Of a DNA stretch of 64,000 nucleotides, positions 22,125 to 32,536 are shown one piece after another. The stretch lies in assembly GCF_950295315.1 (NCBI RefSeq), contig NC_080166.1, positions 101,482,999-101,546,998 on the forward strand, written 5' to 3'. Numbering within the stretch: position 1 is the stretch's first letter; each line of letters starts with the position of its first letter. The translations under genes were made by a program, and so were the position numbers. This DNA comes from Erinaceus europaeus (Eukaryota; Chordata; Mammalia; Eulipotyphla; Erinaceidae). The notes beneath the pieces are model-generated. The model was not told the DNA's origin and searched no databases. It saw nothing but the letters and a program-made list of their open reading frames with translations.

Positions 22125-22275
22125 AGAGGCATGAAGCGCCCCAAGAGGCAAGAGATGCCCACAGAGGCAGGAAACGCCCTTTGAGGCAAGAGTTGCCCCC
22201 AGAGGCATGAAGCGTTCCCAGAGGCAAGAAATGTCCTTTCGCCTGCTAGGCCTTGCTCTTTGAGGCAAGAAAGGT
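22125..22275 (+). repeat. Imperfect 19-bp / 38-bp tandem repeat in the LTR element
   Basis: Units starting AGAGGCA occur about every 19 bp from 22125 to 22234 and alternate between a catgaagcg/caggaaacg form and a caagagatg/caagagttg form. This gives a higher-order period near 38 bp repeated three times, and another aggcaagaaagg lies at about 22260. Confidence 0.75.
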
Positions 22276-22396
22276 TCCCCTTGGCATCACACTGGTTATT
22301 GCTGCTCGCCTATTTTGTTTTCCATGTCTTATGCCAGTTCTTTTGAAAACGCCTGTACAATATAGGTTTCTGTTCACCCCGCAATGGCCATTAGTT

Positions 22397-22413
22397 AAAA
22401 AGAAAGGGGGAAT
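22397..22413 (+). promoter_or_regulatory. Polypurine tract
   Basis: aaaaagaaagggggaat lies directly before the 3' LTR. This is the position and composition of the plus-strand primer of LTR retroelements. Confidence 0.9.
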
Positions 22414-22857
22414 TGTTGGTATGCATAAGACCCCTTCTGTTTCATTTGGTTTAAATCCCCCCTGCTTAACACTATTCTATTTACCTAACCACTTCATTCT
22501 ATTTACATAACCACTGTTGACAAGTTCCACCCTCCCTCCATGGAATTTGTGGTTCAGTGATAGGATTCTCACCTGTTCCACCCCCTCTTTGTCACACTCT
22601 GATTTTCACCAGTCACTTTTCTCTCCACCCTCTCTATGTCACATCCTGTTTCCACCTTACTTGGCAAGTATATATAAAGACAGCATTGTGAGTTTTACAG
22701 TACTTTACCTTGAGTTTCGCTTAGCTCGGCTTAGATTGTGCTGCGTCCTGCATGAATAAAGAGATACTGCCTACAGCTCAACTATGAGTCCCTGGTCGTC
22801 TGTTACCCGCTCGTGAAGCCAGCCCGGCGAAAACAACATAACCCGTCTAAAACAACA
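22414..22857 (+). repeat. 3' LTR
   Basis: 444 bp, TGTTGGTATGCATAAG...AAACAACA, followed by the GGATGC duplication. It has the complete sequence at 22522-22555 that the 5' LTR lost. Seven substitutions separate the two LTRs over about 416 aligned bases (about 1.7%), suggesting an insertion that is not ancient; conversion to years needs a lineage rate. Confidence 0.95.
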
Positions 22858-22863
22858 GGATGC

Positions 22864-22951
22864 ATGGGGCTCAAACCCAGATCATTGTCAGGTCCTTGCT
22901 CTTGCTCTTTGTACTATGTGAGTTTAATCCAGTGCACCACACCAGACCTCA
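22864..22951 (-). mobile_element. Type A SINE, antisense, right half
   Basis: Head complement of the SINE at 20036-20162: gggctcaaacccagatc, ttgctctttgtactatgtg and gtgcaccacaccagacc. It ends at the outer 16-bp duplication. Confidence 0.88.
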
Positions 22952-22967
22952 TTTGTTATTATTCTCT

Positions 22968-23289
22968 ATGTGGATAAACATGCACCTTTCAAATGTTTCC
23001 TCTTTAACGTTTTTATGTTGTGACCTTCCAGAAATTAAAAAAAAAAAAAACTTGAAATGTTTACCATAAATTCACGTGGTCATAAGAGTTAGCTATGGTA
23101 CAAATTTTTCCTATGAAGGCAAATAAATTATATTTATTGGAGTGTGTCATAAAATTATTATATTTAATAAAGGAAAAGATAATATACAAACATAATAATA
23201 ATTTTAAGCTATTAAATCTTTATTACTATTCTTTATTCAATTTTCTAGTCTAATTTAGTTTTTCAACTACAGAAATGATCCTTGGACTT
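22968..23289. other. AT-rich unassigned DNA
   Basis: No gene or repeat recognised. An A run lies at 23037-23050. Confidence 0.45.
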
Positions 23290-23305
23290 AAAAAGCTTTT
23301 ATTCT

Positions 23306-23436
23306 TTTTTTTTTTTTAATTTTTAATAATTTATTTATTAGAGAAAGAGAGAGAGATTAGAGCACTACTCAGCTCTGGTTTATGATGATGCTGTGGATTA
23401 AACCTAAGATTTCAGAGCTCCAGGCATGGGATTCTT
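23306..23436 (-). mobile_element. Truncated type C SINE segment between two T runs
   Basis: A T run at about 23305-23317 is followed by the complement of a type C tail and body (ttatttattagagaaagagagag, gctctggtttatgatgatgc, gattaaacctaagatttcag, ccaggcatgggattc). It lies inside the outer 16-bp duplication of the adjacent L1, downstream of the L1's own 3' end. It may therefore be a 3'-transduced segment or a SINE inserted into the L1 tail. Confidence 0.7.
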
Positions 23437-24843
23437 TTTTTTTTTTTTTTTTTTAATTTAAATTTTTAATTTAAGAAAGGATTAGTGAACAAAAGCATAA
23501 GGTAGGAGGGGTACAACTCCACACAATTCCCACCACCCAATCCCCATAACCCACCCTCTCCCATGATAGCCTTCCCATTCTCTAGCCCTCTGGGAGCATG
23601 GACCCAGGGTCGTTGAGGGTTGCAGAAGGTAGAGGGTCTGGCTTCTGTAATTGCTTCCCCGCTGAACATGGGCGTTGACTGGTCGGTCCATACTCCCAGT
23701 CTGCCTCTCTCTTTCCCTAGTAAGGTGTGTCTCTGGGGAAGCTGAGCTCCAGGACACATTGGTGGGGTCTTCAATCCAGGGAAGCCTAGCCAGCATCCTG
23801 GTGGCATCTGGAACCTGGTGATTGAAAAGAGAGTTAACATACAAAGCCAAACAATTTGTTAAAGATGAGTATGGGATGATCCCACTCATCAACAGAAGCT
23901 GACTTAGAAGATCTGAAAGGGAAACTAAAAGCAGGACCTGATCAAATTGTAAGTAGGGCACCAAAGTAAAAACCCAGTGGTGAGGGGTAGACATGTAGCT
24001 TCCTGGGCCAGTGGGGGGTGGGAATGAGTGGGAGGGATGGGTCACGGTCCTTTGGTGATGGGAATGGTGTTTATGTACACTCCTAGCAAAATGTAGACAT
24101 ATAAATCAGTAGTTAATTAATATGAGAGGGGGAAATCAATTGTATGTCTCAAAGGTTCTCAAAAGACAAACTGAATCTTTTTAATAGATAGGCTACGTGT
24201 TTGATATGCGGACTCTCTCAAAAGCCTAGACCAAGTAGATCAGAAGCTTCCAATAGCACAGCTATATACAAGATACTGGGTACTGTACAGCAAACCATAA
24301 CAAAGGGACTTTTCAAAGTTAACCCAATTAACAAATAATGTGATGATAATATTAACTATTGATTGTCTTTTTGAACCCTAAGACAGCAGGAACCTCACAT
24401 CTTCACTATAGAGCCCCTACTTCCCCCAGTCCTGGCACCCTTGGATAGGGCTCACTTTCCCCTATGCTTCTCCCAATCCATACCAAATAATATTGCATCC
24501 GCCGATCACAACCTAACCAAAGCAACGATTGCCATCTCAACATGCTTCACCTCAGTGTGTATCCAGAGACTTCACGTGTGGAATGACAACCCTTCAGCTT
24601 CATTACTCGGGTGAGACCTTTCCTTTTATAGTACACTCTAATTTCATCTCAGGTAGTTCACTTTCTAACAAAGTCCCATAATCTAGACATACACCAGTTT
24701 CTGTGAGAGAGAGCGTATGTGCACACGTATCCATAAACTACTGCAAAATATATACCTGAAAGCAGGATTACACTAGAGTTTGCAGTGAGTATCTCCCTAA
24801 CACTTCCTCTCCACTATTCCAATCTTGGGATCCATGATTGCTC
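23437..24843 (-). mobile_element. Twin-primed L1 3' end, minus orientation
   Basis: A T run (23437-23453) is followed by the reverse of the L1 3' UTR terminus up to about 23862 (ttaacatacaaagccaaacaa). The orientation then flips: 23863-24843 is sense sequence from the ORF2 end (gatgagtatgggatgatccc) to ccatgattgctc. The 16-bp duplication AAAAAGCTTTTATTCT at 23290-23305 and 24844-24859 encloses the L1 and the SINE segment on its left. The 3' UTR is the short-module type. Confidence 0.9.
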
Positions 24844-25659
24844 AAAAAGCTTTTATTCTAAATCAAAGTACAGAGAAAGGAATCACAATGGGAAACCAGA
24901 GACTTCTAGAGGCGGGCTATGAAGCAGCAGCAGCTGTTTCTCTACTGTCCTATCCTGGGTCAACTAGGCATACCAAAGGAGACCACCTGGGACTGCAACA
25001 AGACAGAACTAGAAAGACTTCAGGAACCCACCAAATCACCAGTGAAGGCAAACATGTGTGGCTCATGGACAAAGAGGAGCCTAGGGAGAGATTAAGTGGA
25101 TGGAAACAGTCCAGCAGTTTACCAGTTGAGACTCCAACTCCAGTCTGTTTCATCAACAAAAAGACAGTTGAAGGGCAGAGAGGACTCCCCTAAGAATTCG
25201 TCAAACACAACTGTGAGTCTACATTGTTACTGCCCTCAGAAGCTGGAACAGAAGGGAGGAGGCCCTGTGCTGACACCAGGGAACTAACTAGGAAACTCAG
25301 GAGAAGATCTATAACTCAGTGGCCTACCCATGGGGCTTTAAGAGTCTCTTGCATAACCACTGGATTATCTCTGCTGCACCCTGCTTCATCTCCTGGTTAG
25401 GAGTGAGGGATTAAGGTAAGAAGTCTACTTACAGTTTACAAGTCCTCAGACTCCCATAGCCTATAGAGAAGAAAGAGAACAAAAGAGGCTTTTAAGCCAC
25501 TGTGCTCCAACTCAGGGAGTAAAATAATATTGAAACAACTGTTAATTTCCACAACTGTGAACTCTTTAAGTACCTTACTTAGACACAAGTTAATCCAGGC
25601 AAGAATGATCAGTACATTGAAATGTATTGAGAGAGGGACTTCATAGCATACTATATAGA

Positions 25660-26625
25660 ATGGCTAAACCAACAAGAAAAAATATTGGAGAAATCAACCA
25701 GGACAAGAGTCCAGCTAAAAGCCCCCCAAAGGTTGAACCACAAAATAATGAGGTCAATATCCAAATGCTTGTTATGGAAATAATCACAGGAGTGAGTAAG
25801 GAGTTTTAAGGAATTGTCATCAGAAATTCAGAAACAACAATGAGACTCTGGAAAAAATCACTAATTATCTCATGGTTATTAGAGAACTGAAAGCTGAAAT
25901 AGCTGAGCTAAGAAAACAACTAGATGAACAAGCTAAAACAGTATCAGAACAGGGTAACAAAATAGATGAACTCTAGAAAACAGTGCAGGGGAGAGAGAAT
26001 AGAATAAATGAGGCTGAAGACAAAATTAGCAAAATCGAGGAGAAATTAGAGACAACTAAAAAAGAAGTAAGAGATCTCAAAAAGAGATTAAGAGATACTG
26101 AAAACAACAACAGAGGCCTATGGGATGACTTCAAAAGAAATAATATACACATTATTGGCTTACCAGAGAAAGAAAGAGAGGGAGGGGAAGAAAGAATTCT
26201 TCAGGCCATAATAGCTGAGAAATTCTCTAGACTAGACCACATAAAATACATAAAGGGTCAAGAAGTCCAGAATATCCCAAAAAGAATTAACCCAGACTTA
26301 AAGACATCAAGACACATCATATTTAGAATGGAAAGGAATAAGGATAAAGAAAGGATCCTGAAGGTTGCAAGAGAAAAACAAAGAGTAACATACACAGGAA
26401 AACCCATAAGATTAGTACCAGACTTCTCCACAAAACACTACAGGCCAGAGGAGATTGGCAAGATAACTATCGAGTGATCAATGAGAAAGGCTTACAACCA
26501 AGACTACTGTATCCTGTTAGACTGTCATTCAGACTAGATGGAGACATGAAAACCCTCTCAGAAAAGCACAATTGAATCAACTGTCACCAAGCCTGCCCTG
26601 AAAGAAGTTCTGAAAGGTCTCCTAT
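25660..26625 (+). pseudogene. L1 ORF1, broken
   Basis: It starts MAKPTRKNIGEINQDKSP at 25660 and stops at 25807. A coiled-coil-like run follows (EEKLETTKKEVRDLKKRLRD, about 26037-26100), then the RRM-like NNIHIIGLPEKE (26140) and the C-terminal KERILKVAREKQRVTYTGKP (26347-26406). A stop at 26475-26477 and a frame change precede the ending at about 26625. Confidence 0.88.
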
Positions 26626-26675
26626 AAACAATAAGACCACCATAAATATTCAGAACATTCCAAAAATCTGTAAGA

Positions 26676-27823
26676 ATGGCATTGAAATATCTTCAATCAT
26701 TGATATCAATAAATGTCCATGGTCTGAATTCACCTATTAAAAGGCACATAGTAGGAAGATGGATCAGAAAACACAACCTAACATTATGATGTCTACACGA
26801 AACCACCTAACTCAACAATAATAACACAGACTCCTAGTGAAATGATGGAAAACTATCATACAAACCAGTGGCCCACAAAAAAGGGCAGGAACAGCTATTC
26901 TCATATCTGATACAAGACTTTAAAATCAATACAATTAAAAAAAAGATAGAGATGAACACTATTTAATGCTCAGAGGATCAGTAAATAAAGAGGACTTAAC
27001 AATTATTAACATCTATGCACCCAATGAGAAGCCATCTAAATACATCAAACATCTACTGAAAGAGCTACAGCAATATTTTAAGAGCAACACATAGTAGGGG
27101 ACTTCAACATACTACTCTCTCAACTTGGCAGATCATTCAGGCAGAAAATCAATAGAAACGAGGGAGCTAAATAAGGAAATAGATAAACAATAACTATTGG
27201 ACATTTTCAGAGTCATTCATCCCAAGAAACTGGAATACAAATTTTACTCAAGTCCACATAGGTCATTCTCAAGGATAGACCATATGTTAGGCCACAAAGA
27301 CAGCATCGGCAAATTCAAAAACATTGAAATCATCTCAAGCATCTTCTCAGACCACAGTGGAATTAAACTAACACTTAACAATCAACAAAATATTAGTAAT
27401 AGTTCCAAAATGTGGAAGCTCAACAGTACACTACTTAATAACTACTGGGTCAAAGAGGAAATAAAGGAAGAAATCAAAATTTTTAGAGAGTTCAATAAAA
27501 ATGAAGATTCAGTAATTCCTCTCCTGGGGATATACCCCAAGGACTCCATAACACCCAACCAAAAAGATGTGTGTACTCCTATGTTCATAGCAGCACAATT
27601 CATAATAGCTAAAACCTGGAAGCAACCCAGGCGCGCAACAACAGATGAGTGGCTGAGAAAGTTGTGGTATATATACAAAATGGACTACTATGCAGCTACT
27701 AAGAACAATGAACTCAACTTCTCTGACCCATCTTGGTCAGAGCTAGAAGGAATTATGTTAAGTGAGCTAAGTCAGAAAGATGAAGATGAGTATGTAATGA
27801 TCCCACTCATCAACAGAAGTTGA
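26676..27823 (+). pseudogene. L1 ORF2 with reverse transcriptase deleted
   Basis: Endonuclease parts are readable: SINVHGLNSPIKRH-like start at 26700, IINIYAPNE at 27001 and IFSDHSGIKL at about 27340. At about 27507 the sequence jumps from the linker after the endonuclease to VIPLLGIYPKDS in the C-terminal part, losing the reverse transcriptase and cysteine-rich motif. The matching interval in the L1 at 11094 is about 14095-16638. The join keeps frame, so 27197-27823 is one open frame of 208 codons. Stops upstream (for example near 26790 and 27190) kill the full product. Confidence 0.9.
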
Positions 27824-29043
27824 GAAAGATCAGAAAGGGAAACTAAAGGCAGGATATGACTAAATTGAAAGTAGGGCATCAAAGTACAAACCCTGTGGTG
27901 AGCAGGAGGGTAGACATGAGTCTTCCTGGGCCTGCAGGGGTTGGGGGTGGGGACAGGTGGGTGGGATGGGACACAATCTTTTGGTGATGGGAATGGTGCT
28001 TATGTACACACCTATTAAACTGTAGTAATATAAATCACTATTTAATTAATATGAGAGGGGGGAAATTGATTGTATGTCCAACAAAGGGACTTTTCAAAGC
28101 TAACCCATTACCAAATAATGTGATGATAACAGTAACTATCCATTGTCTTCTCGAACCCTAAGACAGCAGGAACCTCACATTTCCACTATAGAGCCTCTAC
28201 TTCCCCCAGTCCTGGGACCCTAGGGTAGGGTCCACTTTCCCATATGCTTCTCTCAATTCTTATCAAATAATATTGCATCCGCTGATCGCAACCTAATCAA
28301 CGAAACGAGTGCCACCCCAGCATCTTCATTTCAGACTGTGTCCAGAGACTTCAGGTGTGGAATGACAACCCTTCAGCTTCATCACTCGGGTGAGACTTTC
28401 CTTTTCATAGTATTCTCTAATTCCATCACAGGTGGTTCACTTCCTAACAAAGTCCCAAAACCTAGATATAGACCAGGTTCTAGAAGATAGAGCATATGTT
28501 CATAGGTATCCATAAACTAGGGCAAATATATACCTGAAAGCACAAGTACACTAGAGTGAGTACCCCCCCCAACACTTCATCTCCACAATTCTAACCTTTG
28601 GGTCCATGATTCTCAATAATTTGTTTGGCTTTGTATGTTAACTCTCTTTTCAGCCACCAGGTTCCAGATGCCATCAGGATGCCAGCCAGGCTTCCTGGAC
28701 TGAAGACCCCACCAATGCGTCCTGGAGCTCAGCTTCCCCAGAGACTCACCATTCTAGGGAAAGAGAGAAGCAGACTGGGAGTATGGATCAACCAGTCAAC
28801 ACCCATGTTCAGCAGGGAAGCAATTACAGAAACCAGACCTCCCACCTTCTGCAACCCACAAGGACCCTGGGTCCATGCTCCCAGAGGGATAGAGAATGGG
28901 AAAGCTATTGGAGAGGGGATGGGATATGGAGATTGGGTGGCGGGAATTGTGTGGAGTTGTACCCCTCCGTCCTATGATTTTGTTAATGTCTCCCTTCTTA
29001 AATAAATTAATTAATTAATTTAAAAAAAATTAAAAAAAGGTAA

Positions 29044-29850
29044 TGGTAGCAAATGCTGGAGAGATTGTAGGGTCAAAGGAACCCTCTACACTGCTGGTGG
29101 GAATGTCAATTGGTCTAACCTCTGTTGAGAACAGTCTGGAGAACACTCAGAAGGCTAGAAATGGACCTACCCTATGATCCTGCAATTCCTCTCCTGGGGA
29201 TCTATCCTAAGAAACCCAAGCACACCCATCCAAAAAGATATTTTCGTGCATATATGTTCTTAGCAGCACAATTTGTAATAGCCAAAACCTGGAAGCAACC
29301 CAGGTGTCCAACAATGGATGAGAGGCTGACCAAGTTGTGACTTCATTTTTAATAGCTGATTAGTATTCTATTCTGTATATATACCACAATGTGACTTCAT
29401 GCAACAATTAGGGCAACAAAAAGGGGGAAAAAATGGTCTCCAGGAGCTGTGGATTCATGGTGCAGGTACCGAGCCCAGCAATAACCCTGGAGGAAAAAAA
29501 AAATAGTGACTTCATTTTCATCTGATCTTGGATCGACCTTGAATAAATCATGTTAAGTGAAATAAGTCAGAAACAGAAGGATGAATATGGGATGATCTCA
29601 CTCTCAGGCAGAAGTTGAAAAACAAGATCAGAATAGAAAACACAGTAGAACCTGAACTGGAATTGGTGTATTGCACCAAAGTAAAAGACTCTGGGGTGGA
29701 TGAGGGGGAGAACACAGATCCAAGAAGGAGGGCAGAGGATCTAGTGGGAGTTGTATTGTTATATGGAAAACTGGGAAATGTCATGCATTTACGAACTATT
29801 GTATACTGTTGAATGTAAAATACTAATTCACCAATAAAGAAATAAAAATA
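29044..29850 (+). mobile_element. 5'-truncated L1 3' end, short 3' UTR family, with local inversion
   Basis: It encodes the ORF2 C-terminus ([18 protein letters not shown] near 29160, AAQFVIAKTWKQPRCPTMDE) and ends ctaattcaccaataaagaaat, the same 3' family as 4986-5408 and 35349-36745. Between about 29340 and 29390 a stretch of roughly 50 bp is reversed relative to other copies. Confidence 0.88.
29401..29505 (+). mobile_element. 5'-truncated type A SINE, 3' module only
   Basis: Contains the tail (caattagggcaacaaaaagg) and the extra module (ctccaggagctgtggattca, caataaccctggagg) ending in A9-A10. A 10-bp duplication, GTGACTTCAT at 29391-29400 and 29506-29515, bounds it. Confidence 0.85.
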
Positions 29851-30440
29851 AGAAGTAATGAAATAAAAAAGAAACTAAGTAGTTTCTTTTTTTATTTACT
29901 TCTGCCATTATTTCAAGGTGAATACTGAGAAAATATAAAATGACTATTTTTATTAAGATCGGACAATAATTATATAAGCAAAAAAAGGCCATTCTTTAGT
30001 TATAAATGTAGGCTATAGATCTAATGTATTTTCTTCTAGCTCTCACATATAGTGTGTATACACATTTATCTTTCTATTTTCATTGTATGAAAAAAGGCCA
30101 ATAAAACTAAGGTTCTTTTCTTATTGTCTGTGTATTTTACTCTCCATATAATTTCTCACAGAATTATAGCTCACTAAAGTAGAAGTAACATTCTTTCTCT
30201 ATGTATCAGCTTGAAGGAAAATGCTGTTCAGATACATATAGAAAAGGAAGCTGTTATTATAGATTTCTATTTAAGTTTGTTAGAATGATTGAGAAAGCAA
30301 ATGCTATGTTTTGAAATATGATAAATTAGAGTCCAAGTAGCATTATGATGACAATATGAGATATTGTTTTGAGTGCCCCAAAGAAAGACTATTTACAATG
30401 ATCCCCATATCATAAAAATATGATGAACAAATCAAATGAT
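29851..30440. other. AT-rich unassigned DNA
   Basis: No gene or repeat recognised. Confidence 0.45.
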
Positions 30441-30515
30441 AGATATATAGATATAGATATAGATATAGATATAGATATAGATATAGATATAGATATAGAT
30501 ATAGAGATATAGATA
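30441..30515 (+). repeat. (GATATA)n microsatellite
   Basis: About twelve near-perfect 6-bp units. A shorter run of the same motif occurs at about 31668-31686. Confidence 0.93.
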
Positions 30516-30568
30516 GCTAACCTTGATCATGACACACAGCTAAGTGAAATACATTTTTGTGAACTATT

Positions 30569-30768
30569 GATTTTTATTTTTTTTTATTTATCTATTATTG
30601 GGTAGAGATTGAAAGTGGTGAAGGAAATAGAGTGGAGAGAGATACCTGCCAGCCTTGCTTCACCATTCATGAAAATTTCCCTCAGCAGGTGGTAACCAGG
30701 GCCTTGAACCTGGGTGCTGGTGCACTGTAATGTAGCACTTAACCAGGTGCGCCACCACCTGGCTCTTG
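30569..30768 (-). mobile_element. Type B SINE, antisense (first of two at one site)
   Basis: Tail complement ttttttttatttatctattattgg to head complement ttaaccaggtgcgccaccacctggctc. TGAACTATT at 30560-30568 is repeated at 30767-30775. Confidence 0.88.
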
Positions 30769-30782
30769 AACTATTACATTTT

Positions 30783-30976
30783 TTAAAATTATTTTTTATT
30801 ATATTTATTGGATAGAAATAGTAAAAAAAAAATCAAGAGGGAAGGGGGGTATAGAAAGGAAGAGAGACACCACTTGTGAAGCTTTCCCCCTGCAGGTAGG
30901 GACTGGGGACTCAAACCCAGGTCCTTGCACATGGTAACATGTGTGCTCAACTAGAAGCACCACAACCCGGCTCTCC
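30783..30976 (-). mobile_element. Type B SINE, antisense (second at the same site)
   Basis: A perfect 14-bp duplication, AACTATTACATTTT at 30769-30782 and 30977-30990, bounds it. The left copy overlaps the right duplication of the previous SINE, so both elements used the same host sequence in turn. Confidence 0.9.
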
Positions 30977-30990
30977 AACTATTACATTTT

Positions 30991-31440
30991 CCAACAGTTC
31001 TCAAATTGATTGCTGCTCCCAGAATTAATGCTGAAAGACAAATGTAAAAGCACTAATAGTTAAGCTCATATTTTTCATGAAGCCTGTAGTTTAATGAGGA
31101 AATGAGAGTCAAAAATAAATCATTAATTTATGTGATTTTTGAAAAGTAAGCTTTATTGAAAATATTGGGAAGAATCAAATGTAAGTATTTGAAAAGAGGA
31201 ATCAAGTGAGAATAAAATGTGCCAACTGACACGCATGCTAATACAGGTAAAGAAAAGTGCAGGATTGGAAATCTTTTTTTTTTTTTAAATAAACTAGAAG
31301 ATGGAACCTTAATAAGTAGAACACAAAGAAAGAAGTAATTTGTAATTTAGAGGAACAAAATATTGTGGAGATTCATTTGCTTAGGTTTTTATTTACTTAG
31401 TTTAAGATTGCTTTGAGAATAGACATATGATATGGGCAAC
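30991..31440. other. AT-rich unassigned DNA
   Basis: No recognised feature apart from a T run at 31277-31289. Confidence 0.45.
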
Positions 31441-31444
31441 TGGA

Positions 31445-31735
31445 GGAGCAGGGAGATAGAGCATCTGCAAAGGTGCCTGCCTTGCTATATTGCAGCTAAG
31501 ATTCCAGTCATTAGCTTACCACATGGTATCACTAGGGCACTGGGGTAAGCTGCAGTAGCTCCCTCTCTCTCTCTTTCTCTCTCTCTTTCTCTGTCTGTCC
31601 TGATGAAATAAGTTTGAAGTAGTGAAGTCTTGTGATAGTTTAAAGGTAAATACCTGGAGTGAGGGGTATAGATATAGATATAGATTTAAGGGGGTGAAGA
31701 GAGATCACTTGGAGAAAAAATTAAATAAATAAATA
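31445..31735 (+). mobile_element. Probable type C SINE, sense, old
   Basis: It has gagcagggagatagagcatc, a tcactagggcactggggtaag core and a long (CT)n pyrimidine run (31561-31600), with an attaaataaataaat tail. Divergence is high and the 3' edge is approximate. Confidence 0.5.
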
Positions 31736-31887
31736 TTCGTGTTCAAGTTTAAACATGACTCATTATTTTTAGTGGAGAAATCTCAGTTTGAAAAGGAGGG
31801 ATGAAGTGACTAGTGAGGTACTAACGACAGGTGGTCTAATATATATTGTCTCGGGAAAAAAGAAACTGCTAAGCAAAGTATATTTAG

Positions 31888-32008
31888 GGGCTGGGTAGTG
31901 GCATACTTAGTTGACAGTACATGTGACAATGTGCAAGGACCTGGGCTAGAGCCCTGGGTCCCCAACTACAGGTAAAAAGCTTTCCTAGTGGTAAAGCACT
32001 GTTGCAGG

Positions 32009-32040
<32 letters not shown>

Positions 32041-32118
32041 CCTTTCTACCACCCCCTGCCCTCTCAATTTCTGGCTTTCTCTAGTCAATAAGTAAATAAA
32101 TATTAAAAAATCTTTAAA
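31888..32118 (+). mobile_element. Type B SINE, sense
   Basis: Head ggggctgggtagtggcatac, ggacctgggctagagccc, a (TC)n run at 32010-32040, the ccctctcaatttctggctt motif and an aataagtaaataaatatt tail. Confidence 0.88.
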
Positions 32119-32125
32119 AATAAAA

Positions 32126-32536
32126 AGAAATAAAACCACGCCTATAATAATAATTTAAGAATAATACAACTGATTCATGAAAGATAGGATAGAAAAGATA
32201 AAAAAGGAACAGGTAAAGAATTAAGGTGAGTTGAAAGCATAGGATAATAAGAAACAACAAACCACTTCTGAACTTCAGTACAGTATGAGAAGTGAGAATA
32301 AACCATAAGAAATTATTTAAAGTAAGTAAGTATATGTCAATGCTAGCAATAATGTAGAGGACCACTAGAACAACTACAAAAGTTAAGAATAGCTATATAA
32401 TTTATTTTAATGTTTGAACAATTTTATTCAGTCAATAGACTTATTTTGAAATATACTTCACTGAGAAAAGTGAAAAAAAAGATGCATCCAATGTTACATG
32501 CTAGTGGAAATTTACAGAAAGTATTTGATATTTAAG
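32126..32536. other. AT-rich unassigned DNA
   Basis: No recognised repeat. The minus-strand frame at 32114-32365 is leucine- and isoleucine-rich from AT content and not convincing. Confidence 0.45.

Larger units (their letters stand above)
20169..22857 (+). mobile_element. Complete non-autonomous class II-like LTR retrotransposon (2,689 bp)
   Basis: Two closely matching LTRs (416 and 444 bp) flank an 1,829-bp interior. The host sequence GGATGC is duplicated at 20163-20168 and 22858-22863, and both LTRs run TGTTGG...ACAACA. The primer-binding site and polypurine tract sit where expected. The interior has no recognisable gag, protease, polymerase or envelope, so mobility would have depended on enzymes supplied in trans, as for mouse ETn elements. 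The 6-bp duplication and tRNA-Lys-type primer site point to the beta-retrovirus-like class. The family name is unknown to me. Confidence 0.93.
24898..29030 (+). mobile_element. L1 with intact 5' end and internally deleted ORF2 (about 4.1 kb)
   Basis: It starts agagacttctagaggcgggc, a 5' end unlike that of the L1 at 11094 but like 51617. It contains a 5' UTR (to about 25659), ORF1 (25660-26625), a shortened ORF2 (26676-27823) and a short-module 3' UTR that itself lacks about 150 bp after 28079. It ends in ttaattaattaatttaaaaa, abutting another L1. Confidence 0.9.

Noticed and set aside
22125..22275. Regularly spaced repeats that could suggest a CRISPR array
   Set aside because: Units are contiguous without unique spacers, lie inside an LTR element and in a mammalian genome.
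23482..24045. 187-codon minus-strand frame with TSD-like bounds
   Set aside because: It reads through the L1 3' UTR inversion; it is untranslated repeat sequence, not a gene.
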